A stretch of DNA of 8,140 bases, taken from contig JAGTUY010000501.1 in the NCBI GenBank assembly GCA_018224455.1, positions 1 through 8,140 on the forward strand, read 5' to 3'. The translations under genes were made by a program, and so were the position numbers. This document shows, one piece after another, positions 1 through 7,209 of the stretch. Numbering within the stretch: the first letter of the stretch is position 1; the number at the start of each line of letters is the position of its first letter. The DNA is from Desulfosarcina sp. Lineage in GTDB: Bacteria > Desulfobacterota > Desulfobacteria > Desulfobacterales > Desulfosarcinaceae. Under the pieces are notes generated by a model. The model ran no database searches, was not told the origin of the DNA, and saw nothing but the letters and a program-made list of their open reading frames with translations.

Positions 1-1
1 G

Positions 2-2815
2 ACGGTCACCGTGGGCGGTCCGATCATCTCCCCTGCGCTGCCCGAGCCGTTGGCAAGGCAGAACCCGTCCGAATCGCTGCCGTCGGCACCGATCGAACCC
101 AAGGCGCCCGGTGATTTTAAAACCGCGGCGCGGCAAGCCACGGAGGGGTCGCCGGCCCCTGCTGGAAACGCATCGTCTTTCGATGCCCCGTGGGTGCAAT
201 TGCTTGAGGCGATGGGCCGGAACATGGCAACCACGGCCAGCGCCCACCAGCAGTTTCTCGACTTCTCTCAGGAATTGACCCGCAGCGTTGCCGAGACCGT
301 TGACCTGCAGGCCCGCCTGCTGGGGTCGGGCGCCCGCTTGACCGACGCCCCCCCGAAACAGCCGAGCATGCCCGCCGCCCCTTTACGGGTGCCGGCACCG
401 CCGAGTCCCCCCGCCTTTGACCGGGAGATGTGCATGGCGTTTGCCGTGGGCAGCGTGGGCCGGGTCCTGGGACCGGCCTTTGACGTGGTCGATACCTACC
501 GCGTGCGGGTGCGCCTGCCAGACGAACCGTTGATGCTGGTGGACCGCATCGTCTCCGTGCAGGGCGAAATGCTCTCCCTGGAGTCGGGCCGGGTGGTCAC
601 CGAGCATGACGTCCTGACCGGTGCCTGGTACCTGGATGGTGATCGCGCACCGGTATGCATCAGTGTGGAGGCCGGTCAGGCGGACCTCTTTCTGAGTTCG
701 TACCTGGGTATCGACCACCGGGTGAAAGGTCAGCGGACCTACCGTTTGCTGGACGCGGTGGTGGTTTTTCACCGGGGGTTGCCTCGCCCCGGGGAAACCA
801 TTCGCTACGAGATCGCCATCGACCGTTTCGTACGCCAGGGGGAGACCTGGATGTTCTTTTTCCACTTCGAAGGCTATATCAACGGTGAACACCTGATCAG
901 CATGCGCGACGGTTGTGCCGGCTTTTTCACCGAAGCCGAAGTGGCCAATTCCGGTGGCATCATCCTCACCCAACGGGAACGCCAGGCCTTCCCCGGCAGA
1001 CGTCCGATGGATTGGCAGCCGCCGGTTCCCATGGCCAGGGAATCCTATTCGGATGACCAGGTGGACGCCCTGCGCCGCGGCGATCTGGCCGGCTGTTTCG
1101 GCCGACCGTTCGCCGGCATCGACCTTTCGACCCGTTTGCATCTGCCCGGTGGCCGCATGCGTCTGATCCACCGCATCCTTGAACTTGACCCCGAGGGCGG
1201 CCGTTATGGTCTGGGCCTGATCCGGGCCGAGGCGGACATCCACCCCGACGACTGGTTCCTCGTCTGCCATTTCGTGGACGACATGGTCATGCCCGGCACC
1301 CTCATGTACGAATGCTGCGCCCACACGCTGCGGGTCTTTCTGCAGCGCATGGGATGGGTGACGGACAAGCCCGGCGTGTGCTACGAACCGGTAATCGGCA
1401 ATGCCGCCCGGCTCAAGTGCCGCGGGCCGGTCACCCCGGCAACGCGCCATGTGCACTACGACATCCAGATCAGCGAAATCGGATACGGCCCCGAACCATA
1501 CGCCATTGCCGACGCCCACATGTCGGCCGACGGGCGTCCCATCGTCTTTTTCAAGGATATGTCCATCAAGATGACCGGGATCGGGCGTGAGGAGATCGAG
1601 ACCGCATGGCGTCAACAAAAAATACGGTCAAAACGGGTCGATGAACCGACGGCACCTGCCGTCCCCCTGTACGACCGGGCCTCCATCCTGGCCTTTGCCA
1701 CGGGGAAACCCTCCGAGGCCTTCGGCGAGCCCTACCGCATCTTCGACGAACGCCGCAAGATCGCCCGCCTTCCGGGACCGCCCTACTGCTTCATGGATCG
1801 CGTGATCCATGTAGAGCCCCCCCCTTGGTCGCTCAAGGCCGACGGATGGGTAACTGCCCAGTATGACATCCCCGAGAGGGCGTGGTATTTTGCCGCCGAC
1901 CGCTCCGGCGTCATGCCCTTCTGCGTCTTGCTGGAAATCGCCCTGCAACCCTGCGGGTGGCTGGCAGCCTATGCAGGCTCTGCGCTGCGCAGCCAGCGTG
2001 ACCTGAAGTTTCGCAACCTGGGGGGCAGCGCCATCCTGCGCCGTCAGGTGATGCCGGCCACCGGTATCTTGACCATGCGCTGCCGCATGACCAAAGTCAG
2101 CGAGGCGGCGGACATGATCATTGAAAATTTCGATTTCGAGGTTCATGCCGGTGACGAACCGGTCTACGCCGGCAACACCTATTTCGGGTTCTTTTCCGCT
2201 GAAGCGCTCAACGACCAAAAGGGCATGGGGCATGCGGATCCCCTGGTCGAGGCCATGTCCCCCTATTCCGGCACCGCGGACGGTGCCTGCGCCCTGTCCA
2301 TGGATCCCCCGCATACACCGGGATCCGCCGCCGATCTTCCCGTATCTGTGAATCAACTGGCCCTGCCCGGCAAGGCACTGTTGATGATTGACCGCATCGA
2401 CGCCAATCTGCCGGAAGGCGGAGCATCCGGATTGGGCTACATTCGCGGCATTAAAAAGGTGGACCCGGACGAATGGTTTTTCAAGGCCCATTTCCATCAG
2501 GATCCGGTCTGCCCCGGCTCCTTGGGGTTAGAATCCTTTTTACAACTGGTTAAAACTGTGGCAATGAAGCGGTGGCCCCATCTGGTGGACACCCACCGGT
2601 TCCGCATGGTGGAAGGCAGCCGCCACAGTTGGACCTATCGCGGGCAGATTATTCCGACAAACAAAACCGTTGCCGTGGAGGCCCTGATCACCTGTGTGCG
2701 TGATGGACGCTCCCCGACGATCCGGGCCAACGGCCTGCTCGGTGTGGATGGCCTGGCCATCTACAAAATGGAAAATTTCGAACTGGCCCTGGTTCCAGCA
2801 ACCGGCAACACGTGA
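2..2815 (+). CDS. pfaC: PfaC-type PUFA synthase subunit, C-terminal part with four FabA-like dehydratase modules (5' end outside window)
   Basis: This is the dehydratase end of a polyunsaturated fatty acid synthase subunit, cytosolic, which dehydrates and isomerises beta-hydroxyacyl-ACP intermediates. The frame is open to the left edge, so the upstream KS/CLF domains expected of PfaC probably lie outside. Residues are counted from the codon at position 11. An Ala/Pro-rich linker with a helical stretch (about 61-105) leads into four hot-dog modules at about 140-320, 361-525, 554-731 and 783-925. Each begins with a related strand: LMLVDRI, MRLIHRI, YCFMDRV, LLMIDRI. Modules 2 and 4 keep the FabA catalytic pair, His420/Glu434 (CHF...MPGTLMYE) and His827/Glu841 (AHF...CPGSLGLE), with the same 14-residue spacing as E. 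coli FabA. Modules 1 and 3 have Asp211 and Asp630 where the His should be and look like structural pseudo-dehydratases. This matches the DH'-DH-DH'-DH layout known from PfaC. The stop overlaps the oleB start. A separate gene beginning with the GTG at 11 is possible but less likely. Confidence 0.88.
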   Translation, partial: TVTVGGPIISPALPEPLARQNPSESLPSAPIEPKAPGDFKTAARQATEGSPAPAGNASSFDAPWVQLLEAMGRNMATTASAHQQFLDFSQELTRSVAETVDLQARLLGSGARLTDAPPKQPSMPAAPLRVPAPPSPPAFDREMCMAFAVGSVGRVLGPAFDVVDTYRVRVRLPDEPLMLVDRIVSVQGEMLSLESGRVVTEHDVLTGAWYLDGDRAPVCISVEAGQADLFLSSYLGIDHRVKGQRTYRLLDAVVVFHRGLPRPGETIRYEIAIDRFVRQGETWMFFFHFEGYINGEHLISMRDGCAGFFTEAEVANSGGIILTQRERQAFPGRRPMDWQPPVPMARESYSDDQVDALRRGDLAGCFGRPFAGIDLSTRLHLPGGRMRLIHRILELDPEGGRYGLGLIRAEADIHPDDWFLVCHFVDDMVMPGTLMYECCAHTLRVFLQRMGWVTDKPGVCYEPVIGNAARLKCRGPVTPATRHVHYDIQISEIGYGPEPYAIADAHMSADGRPIVFFKDMSIKMTGIGREEIETAWRQQKIRSKRVDEPTAPAVPLYDRASILAFATGKPSEAFGEPYRIFDERRKIARLPGPPYCFMDRVIHVEPPPWSLKADGWVTAQYDIPERAWYFAADRSGVMPFCVLLEIALQPCGWLAAYAGSALRSQRDLKFRNLGGSAILRRQVMPATGILTMRCRMTKVSEAADMIIENFDFEVHAGDEPVYAGNTYFGFFSAEALNDQKGMGHADPLVEAMSPYSGTADGACALSMDPPHTPGSAADLPVSVNQLALPGKALLMIDRIDANLPEGGASGLGYIRGIKKVDPDEWFFKAHFHQDPVCPGSLGLESFLQLVKTVAMKRWPHLVDTHRFRMVEGSRHSWTYRGQIIPTNKTVAVEALITCVRDGRSPTIRANGLLGVDGLAIYKMENFELALVPATGNT

Positions 2816-3738
2816 CCATGACCCGTCTTAACCCAGCCGTCGAGCCGGACGATTACCGGCATCTCTATCCGTTCCAGCCTCATTTTCTGGATCGCAACGG
2901 ATTGCGCTATCACTTTGTCGACCAGGGAAAAGGCAACCCGGTGGTCATGGTGCACGGCAACCCCACCTGGTCTTTTTTCTTTCGCCGCATCATCGCCGCC
3001 CTTGCCGGTGGCCATCGCGCCATCGCCCCGGATCACATGGGATGCGGTCTGTCGGACAAGCCCGATGATGGTGCATACGACTTCCGCCTGCAGAGCCGGG
3101 TGGCTGATTTTTCGGCGCTGATGGATCATCTTGACCTGGATCGGGTCACGCTCATGGTCCATGACTGGGGCGGCATGATCGCCATGGCCTGGGCCGTGGC
3201 CAACCCGCATCGGGTGGCTCGTCTGATCATCACCAACACGGCAGGCTTTTTCCCGCCGGACCGCAAGCGCATCCCCCTGCGGCTGTGGGTGGTTCGCAAT
3301 CTGGGCGCACTGGCCACGCCGGCCGTACTTTATGGAAATTTGTTTGCCAGAGGGGCCCTTCACATGGCCCCGCGAAAGCGCTTGACCACGAGCGTGAAAC
3401 AAGGGTTGCTGGCACCCTATAACTGCCCGAAAAACCGGCTGGCCACCTTGCGCTTCGTCCAGGACATTCCACTGGTACCCGGTGATCCGGGATTCCACAT
3501 CGTCAACAGGGTGGACCGTGATCTGCACCTACTGGCCCATATCCCCATGCTGATCCTGTGGGGGCGCCATGACTTCGTCTTCGACGTGGATTACTACAAC
3601 GAGTGGTGCCGGCGTTTTCCGAAGGCTGAAAAACACCTCTTCGACGACGCCGGCCACTACCTGCTCGAAGATGTGCCGGATCGGATCATCGGATTGGTTA
3701 AGGATTTTCTGGACCGGCATCCGATAACCAATAAATAA
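2812..3738 (+). CDS. oleB: OleB, alpha/beta-hydrolase, beta-lactone decarboxylase of olefin biosynthesis
   Basis: This is a haloalkane-dehalogenase-like alpha/beta-hydrolase of 308 residues, the usual OleB size. OleB splits the beta-lactone made by OleC into a cis-alkene and CO2. Visible motifs are HGNPTWSFFFR with the oxyanion-side HGNP at 48-51, the nucleophile elbow VHDWGG with Asp118 and Trp119, a candidate acid Asp254 in LWGRHD, and the base His282 in DDAGHYLLED. The aspartate rather than serine nucleophile is typical of both dehalogenases and OleB. Its place next to oleC and oleD decides the name. The GTG at 2812 shares 4 bp with the pfaC stop (GTGA), which suggests translational coupling. 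ATG at 2818, two codons later, is an equally good start, and no clear Shine-Dalgarno sequence precedes either. A true dehalogenase cannot be excluded from the motifs alone, but the context argues against it. Confidence 0.87.
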   Translation: MTMTRLNPAVEPDDYRHLYPFQPHFLDRNGLRYHFVDQGKGNPVVMVHGNPTWSFFFRRIIAALAGGHRAIAPDHMGCGLSDKPDDGAYDFRLQSRVADFSALMDHLDLDRVTLMVHDWGGMIAMAWAVANPHRVARLIITNTAGFFPPDRKRIPLRLWVVRNLGALATPAVLYGNLFARGALHMAPRKRLTTSVKQGLLAPYNCPKNRLATLRFVQDIPLVPGDPGFHIVNRVDRDLHLLAHIPMLILWGRHDFVFDVDYYNEWCRRFPKAEKHLFDDAGHYLLEDVPDRIIGLVKDFLDRHPITNK

Positions 3739-3781
3739 CAATAATCAAAACCCAAACGACAAATAAATCACAATAGTCAAA
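3730..3781 (+). repeat. Pair of 20-bp imperfect direct repeats in an AT-rich spacer
   Basis: AATAAATAACAATAATCAAA (3730-3749) recurs as AATAAATCACAATAGTCAAA (3762-3781). They match at 18 of 20 positions with starts 32 bp apart, about three helical turns. The first copy overlaps the last codons of oleB. The spacer 3739-3831 has 27 G or C in 93 bases by my count, far below the neighbouring genes. It could be a protein-binding region, a remnant of a dispersed A-rich intergenic repeat, or simple drift. Confidence 0.55.
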
Positions 3782-3785
3782 TTGA

Positions 3786-3834
3786 AAATTCCAAACCTCA
3801 TGATAATGAGAATTGAAGAGTTTGGGAATTTATG
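3786..3834 (+). promoter_or_regulatory. Potential RNA hairpin covering the oleC ribosome-binding region
   Basis: AAATTCCAAAC (3786-3796) is complementary, with one bulged G, to GTTTGGGAATTT (3820-3831), which ends directly before the oleC ATG. Inside lies a second small hairpin, CTCAT-GATA-ATGAG (3797-3810). The only Shine-Dalgarno-like bases near the start (GGGA 3824-3827) would be paired in the long stem, and GAAGAG (3815-3820) would sit at its edge. This could lower or control oleC translation. GATAAT (3802-3807) resembles a -10 box, but I see no well-spaced -35 box. Confidence 0.4.
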
Positions 3835-5499
3835 GAAACGACGCCTGAAAAACCTGCCACCATCGTCAACGTGGCCACCTACCTGCGCAGCATGGCACGC
3901 AGCCAACCCTACAAGCGGGCGGTGGTCTGCCCTTGCGGCAGGGACAGCCAAGGCCGGGTGGCCTACACCCATCTTACCTTCCGCCAGCTGGATATCGAAT
4001 CGGATTGCCTGGCCCGGGGCCTTGACGATAGGGGCGTCAGCCGCGGCGTACGCACCATTCTCATGGTCAGGCCGAGCCTGGAATTCTTCGCCCTGGTCTT
4101 TGCTCTGTTCAAGGTGGGGGCCGTGCCCGTTGTGGTAGACCCGGGTATGGGCGTCTCCCGGATGTTGAACTGCCTGAAAGAAAGTCAGGCCCAGGCCCTG
4201 GTCGGCATTCCCCCAGCCCATGTGCTGCGCACCCTGGCCCCCGGGTATTTCAAAAGCGTCAAGACCTTCATTACCGTCGGCAGACGCTGGTTTTGGGGTG
4301 GACTCACCCTGCGTCAGGTGCGCAGCAGGCAGTGGGAACCATACCGCATGGCTGGCACCCGGGCCGATCAAATTGCCGCCATCCTCTTTACCACCGGCAG
4401 CACCGGTCCGGCCAAGGGTGTTTTTTACACCCACGGGGTCTTCGATGCCCAGATTCGCAGCATCCGCACCCAGTTCGGCATCACCCCGGGTGAAATCGAC
4501 CTGCCCACGTTCCCGCTTTTCGCTCTTTTCGACCCGGCATTGGGAATGACGGCCATTATCCCTGACATGGACCCCACCAAGCCCGCCCATGTCAACCCGG
4601 AACGAATCATTGAGGCCATCGTCAATCACGGCGTTACCAATATGTTCGCCTCCCCTGCCCTGCTCAACCGCGTCGGCCGCTACGGCAAGGATAAAGGAAT
4701 CAAACTGCCCACCTTGAGGCGGGTGATTTCCGCGGGCGCACCGGCCACACCGGCCAACGTCGAACAGTTTTGCACCATGCTCACCGAGGACGCTCAGATC
4801 CATACCGGGTATGGAGCCACGGAGGCCATGCCGGTCAGCACTTTCGGCAGCGACGCGATCCTAAAAGAAACCCGCAAGCTCAGCGAGCAGGGCTACGGCA
4901 TGTGCGTCGGAAAACCCGTATCCGGCATCGACGTTCGAATCATCCGCATCTCGGACGGTCCGATTGGCCGCTGGACCGACGACCTGCGGCTACCGGACGG
5001 AGAAATCGGTGAGATCAGCGTTCGCGGCGATCAGGTGACCCGCGGCTATTACGAGCGCCCCCGGGAGGACGCACTGGCCAAGATCGTCGACGGCGACACC
5101 TTCTGGCACCGCATGGGAGACCTGGGGTGGGTCGATAAAAAAGGCCGCATCTGGTTCTGCGGCCGTAAAAGCCACCGGGTGATCAGTTCAAAAAAAACCA
5201 TGTTCACGATTCCCTGCGAGGCCGTATTCAACAACCATCCCCGCGTTTTCCGCAGTGCACTGGTCGGTGTGGGTCCCCGCGGACGGCAGCGGCCGGTGGT
5301 CTGTATCGAACTGGAACCCGGAGACGCCGGCAAGGATAAAAAAGGCTTGAAAAAAGAACTGCTGGCGCTGGCCAAGGCCAGCCCGATCACGGAAGACATC
5401 GCAACGATCCTGTTTCATCCGTCCTTCCCCGTCGATATCCGCCACAATTCCAAGATATTCAGGGAGCAGTTGGCCGTCTGGGCGGAAAAAAGAGGATAA
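3832..5499 (+). CDS. oleC: OleC, AMP-ligase superfamily beta-lactone synthetase
   Basis: This is a 555-residue member of the acyl-CoA synthetase/AMP-ligase superfamily. OleC uses ATP to turn a 2-alkyl-3-hydroxyalkanoic acid into a cis-beta-lactone, the step before OleB. The N-terminus (GRVAYTHLTFRQLDIESD, about 41-58) is typical of OleC. The phosphate-binding loop TTGSTGPAKG is at 187-196 and the adenine/ATP motif TGYGATEA at 325-332. The hinge region GDLGW is at 429-433, followed by FCGRK at 442-446. The C-terminal lid has the A10-like lysine at about Lys541 in RHNSKIFRE. Length and motifs are complete, with no frameshift. The start is the ATG at 3832, because homology-like sequence begins within ten residues of it. 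The ribosome-binding site is weak and lies in a potential hairpin. The gene follows oleB after 93 AT-rich bases and precedes oleD by 12 bases. A generic fatty-acyl-CoA/AMP ligase is the alternative, but the oleB/oleD neighbours make OleC very likely. Confidence 0.9.
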   Translation: METTPEKPATIVNVATYLRSMARSQPYKRAVVCPCGRDSQGRVAYTHLTFRQLDIESDCLARGLDDRGVSRGVRTILMVRPSLEFFALVFALFKVGAVPVVVDPGMGVSRMLNCLKESQAQALVGIPPAHVLRTLAPGYFKSVKTFITVGRRWFWGGLTLRQVRSRQWEPYRMAGTRADQIAAILFTTGSTGPAKGVFYTHGVFDAQIRSIRTQFGITPGEIDLPTFPLFALFDPALGMTAIIPDMDPTKPAHVNPERIIEAIVNHGVTNMFASPALLNRVGRYGKDKGIKLPTLRRVISAGAPATPANVEQFCTMLTEDAQIHTGYGATEAMPVSTFGSDAILKETRKLSEQGYGMCVGKPVSGIDVRIIRISDGPIGRWTDDLRLPDGEIGEISVRGDQVTRGYYERPREDALAKIVDGDTFWHRMGDLGWVDKKGRIWFCGRKSHRVISSKKTMFTIPCEAVFNNHPRVFRSALVGVGPRGRQRPVVCIELEPGDAGKDKKGLKKELLALAKASPITEDIATILFHPSFPVDIRHNSKIFREQLAVWAEKRG

Positions 5500-5511
5500 C
5501 GGGGAACCTTT

Positions 5512-6546
5512 ATGAAAACCAGGCAATCATCGGCAATCATCAGGCCAAAAAACATTCTGGTTACCGGCGGCGGGGGGTTTTTGGGCCGTGCCATCGTGCG
5601 GCAGCTGTTGGCCTGCGGACATCGGGTGGTCAGCTTCTCACGGGGCACATACCCGGATCTGGATGTCCTCGATGTCCGTCAGCTGCGCGGAGACATCGCC
5701 GACGCCGATGCCGTCGAGGACGCGGTTCGCGGTAGGGATGCTGTTTTCCACGCAGCGGCCAAAGCCGGGGTGTGGGGCACGCTCGAGGCATATCACCGGC
5801 CCAATGTGATCGGCACCGGCAATGTCATTGCGGCCTGCCGATCCAGCCGGGTGCCCATGCTGATATTCACCAGCAGCCCCAGCGTGGTGTTTGACGGCGG
5901 CAACATGCAAGGGGTGGACGAATCAGTCCCCTACCCGGCCCATTTTCATGCACCCTACCCGCAGACCAAAGCCATGGCAGAACAGGCCGTGCTGGCCGCC
6001 GCAGACGATGCGCTTAAAACCATAGCCCTGCGGCCGCATCTGATCTGGGGGCCGCAGGACAATCACCTGGTGCCGCGCATCATCGCCCGGGCCGCCAGCC
6101 TGAGGCGGGTGGGTGCCGGAGACAACCGCGTGGATACGATTTACGTCGATAACGCCGCCCGTGCCCACGTGCTGGCCATGGATGCGCTGGAGAAAAACCC
6201 GGCAGTTTCGGGCAGGGCCTATTTCATCAGTGACGACAACCCCATCGGTCTGTGGGAGATGGTCGACCGCATCCTGGATGCCGGCGGCAAGCCCCCGCTG
6301 GCCAAAACCATATCACCCAGGGCGGCCTATTGGATCGGTGCGCTAATGGAGTGGGCTTACCGTGCTTTCGGCCTTTCCGGGGAACCCCGCATGACCCGCT
6401 TCGTCGCCCGGGAGTTGGCAACGTCCCACTGGTTCGACATTTCCGCGGCCAAGCGGGATCTGGGCTACACGGCCGACATTTCCATCGAGAAAGGGATGAA
6501 GCGGCTCAAGGCCTGGCTGACGGAAAGGGCTTCCCTATCGGCTTAA
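5512..6546 (+). CDS. oleD: OleD, NAD(P)H-dependent 2-alkyl-3-oxoalkanoate reductase (SDR/epimerase family)
   Basis: This is a 344-residue extended short-chain dehydrogenase of the 3-beta-HSD/epimerase type. OleD reduces the 2-alkyl-3-keto acid made by OleA to the hydroxy acid that OleC uses. A Rossmann fold opens with ILVTGGGGFLG, giving the nucleotide-binding glycines at 19-25. Catalytic residues are Ser121/Ser122 in FTSSPS and the pair Tyr149-Lys153 in YPQTK. The C-terminal part has the family-typical HWFDISAAKRDLGY segment. No membrane segment stands out. ATG at 5512 has GGGGA (5501-5505) six bases upstream, and the gap to oleC is only 12 bases, so the two are probably co-transcribed. About ten residues precede the first beta-strand. 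Part of this extension is coded by a perfect 10-bp tandem duplication. No clear terminator follows in the 73 bases before the next gene. Confidence 0.9.
   Translation: MKTRQSSAIIRPKNILVTGGGGFLGRAIVRQLLACGHRVVSFSRGTYPDLDVLDVRQLRGDIADADAVEDAVRGRDAVFHAAAKAGVWGTLEAYHRPNVIGTGNVIAACRSSRVPMLIFTSSPSVVFDGGNMQGVDESVPYPAHFHAPYPQTKAMAEQAVLAAADDALKTIALRPHLIWGPQDNHLVPRIIARAASLRRVGAGDNRVDTIYVDNAARAHVLAMDALEKNPAVSGRAYFISDDNPIGLWEMVDRILDAGGKPPLAKTISPRAAYWIGALMEWAYRAFGLSGEPRMTRFVARELATSHWFDISAAKRDLGYTADISIEKGMKRLKAWLTERASLSA
5522..5541 (+). repeat. Perfect 10-bp tandem duplication at the start of oleD
   Basis: GGCAATCATC occurs twice back to back (5522-5531 and 5532-5541), within codons 4-10 of oleD and ahead of the conserved fold. 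The unit is not a multiple of three, so gain or loss of one copy would shift the frame. Confidence 0.7.
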
Positions 6547-6619
6547 AAAAATGGTAAAGCAAGGAACAGCGCGTCAAGACTGAAACCTTTCCCGTACCAG
6601 TGAACCAAGGAGTGTCGCC

Positions 6620-7120
6620 GTGGAACTGACTGATTTATTGCCCCTGGAAAAATGGACCCAGATAGAAAATGAGATTTATGAACCCTCGGGATTGGAGTCC
6701 AATGTCTTCAATACCGACGGCATTCGCATCACCGATCATAAAGTCTGGGTCAATCGCCTCTGTCCGGCCATCAAAGCCACGGATAAGGGCCAGTCATTCA
6801 TTTGTGCCGTGGCCCACATGAACCTGGCCAACCAGGCCAAGGGTGAAAAGCGGCCGGTGATCGAGGAGTGCGACGCCGGGCTGATGAAGATCGTGGTGCC
6901 GATTTTTGTCGACGGCAACTACATCGGCGCTGTGGGTGCCTGTGGCCTATTGCCTGCGGGCGGCGAGGTGGATGCTTTCCTGGTGAATAAAATGACTGAT
7001 ATCGACGAGGCAGACATCGAGGCGTTGTGTGAGGATCTTGCCGTAATCGAAAAAAATTCGGCCGAGGAAGTGGCCCAGTTTATCTGGGAAAAAATAGAAG
7101 CCGTCGTTTCGGAAGTCTGA
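6620..7120 (+). CDS. Stand-alone PocR-type ligand-sensing domain protein
   Basis: This is a 166-residue soluble protein made of one domain resembling the PocR ligand-binding fold (a PAS-like sensory module, often fused to histidine kinases, diguanylate cyclases or AraC-type regulators). Recognisable features are NRLCPAI with Cys48, Cys62 in SFICAVAHMN, ECDAGLMK with Cys84, and VPIFVDGNYIGAVGACG with Cys108. The Cys-rich pattern and the CxAGL plus VPI.VDG block are what point to the family. No DNA-binding, kinase or cyclase domain is attached and there is no signal peptide, so the output is unknown. The GTG start at 6620 is supported by AAGGAG (6607-6612) seven bases upstream. It lies 73 bases after oleD on the same strand and could be read through from the ole genes or have its own promoter. 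A role in sensing a ligand or metal/heme is inference only. Confidence 0.75.
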   Translation: MELTDLLPLEKWTQIENEIYEPSGLESNVFNTDGIRITDHKVWVNRLCPAIKATDKGQSFICAVAHMNLANQAKGEKRPVIEECDAGLMKIVVPIFVDGNYIGAVGACGLLPAGGEVDAFLVNKMTDIDEADIEALCEDLAVIEKNSAEEVAQFIWEKIEAVVSEV

Positions 7121-7150
7121 TCCCGTTAACCGAAAAGAAACCACCGCCTC

Positions 7151-7192
7151 ATACCCGATAGGGTATATATCGTTGGCGCTGGATACCCTATC
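7151..7192. repeat. Overlapping inverted repeats built from ATACCC/GGGTAT
   Basis: GATAGGGTAT (7157-7166) and ATACCCTATC (7183-7192) are perfect 10-bp inverted repeats separated by 16 bases. The first arm also pairs with ATACCC at 7151-7156 across a GATA loop, giving a competing 6-bp hairpin at 7151-7166. Three spaced copies of the same 6-mer could be operator half-sites, or alternative RNA structures in the 3' region of the PocR-domain gene. Confidence 0.5.
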
Positions 7193-7209
7193 CTTGATTG
7201 ATGATCATA

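Noticed and set aside
383..1618. Long open frame on the - strand (411 codons) opposite pfaC
   Set aside because: It lies wholly opposite a clearly conserved domain sequence in GC-rich DNA, has no recognisable domain or good ribosome binding site, and its composition (His, Gly, Gln rich) is typical of an antisense shadow.
1628..2497. Second long - strand frame (289 codons) opposite pfaC
   Set aside because: Same reasoning; it mirrors the codon pattern of hot-dog modules 3 and 4 and shows no motif.
2761..3528. - strand frame (255 codons) opposite oleB
   Set aside because: Antisense shadow of an alpha/beta-hydrolase with intact catalytic motifs on the + strand.
3782..4138. + strand frame starting at TTG 3782 in the oleB-oleC spacer
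   Set aside because: It is out of frame with oleC, uses the AT-rich spacer as its beginning and then becomes a shifted reading of oleC.
3745..4803. - strand frame (352 codons) opposite oleC
   Set aside because: The + strand carries complete AMP-ligase motifs; the reverse frame has none and starts without a credible initiation site.
6547..6606. Possible terminator or promoter between oleD and the PocR-domain gene
   Set aside because: No stem-loop with a T-run and no convincing -35/-10 pair can be seen.
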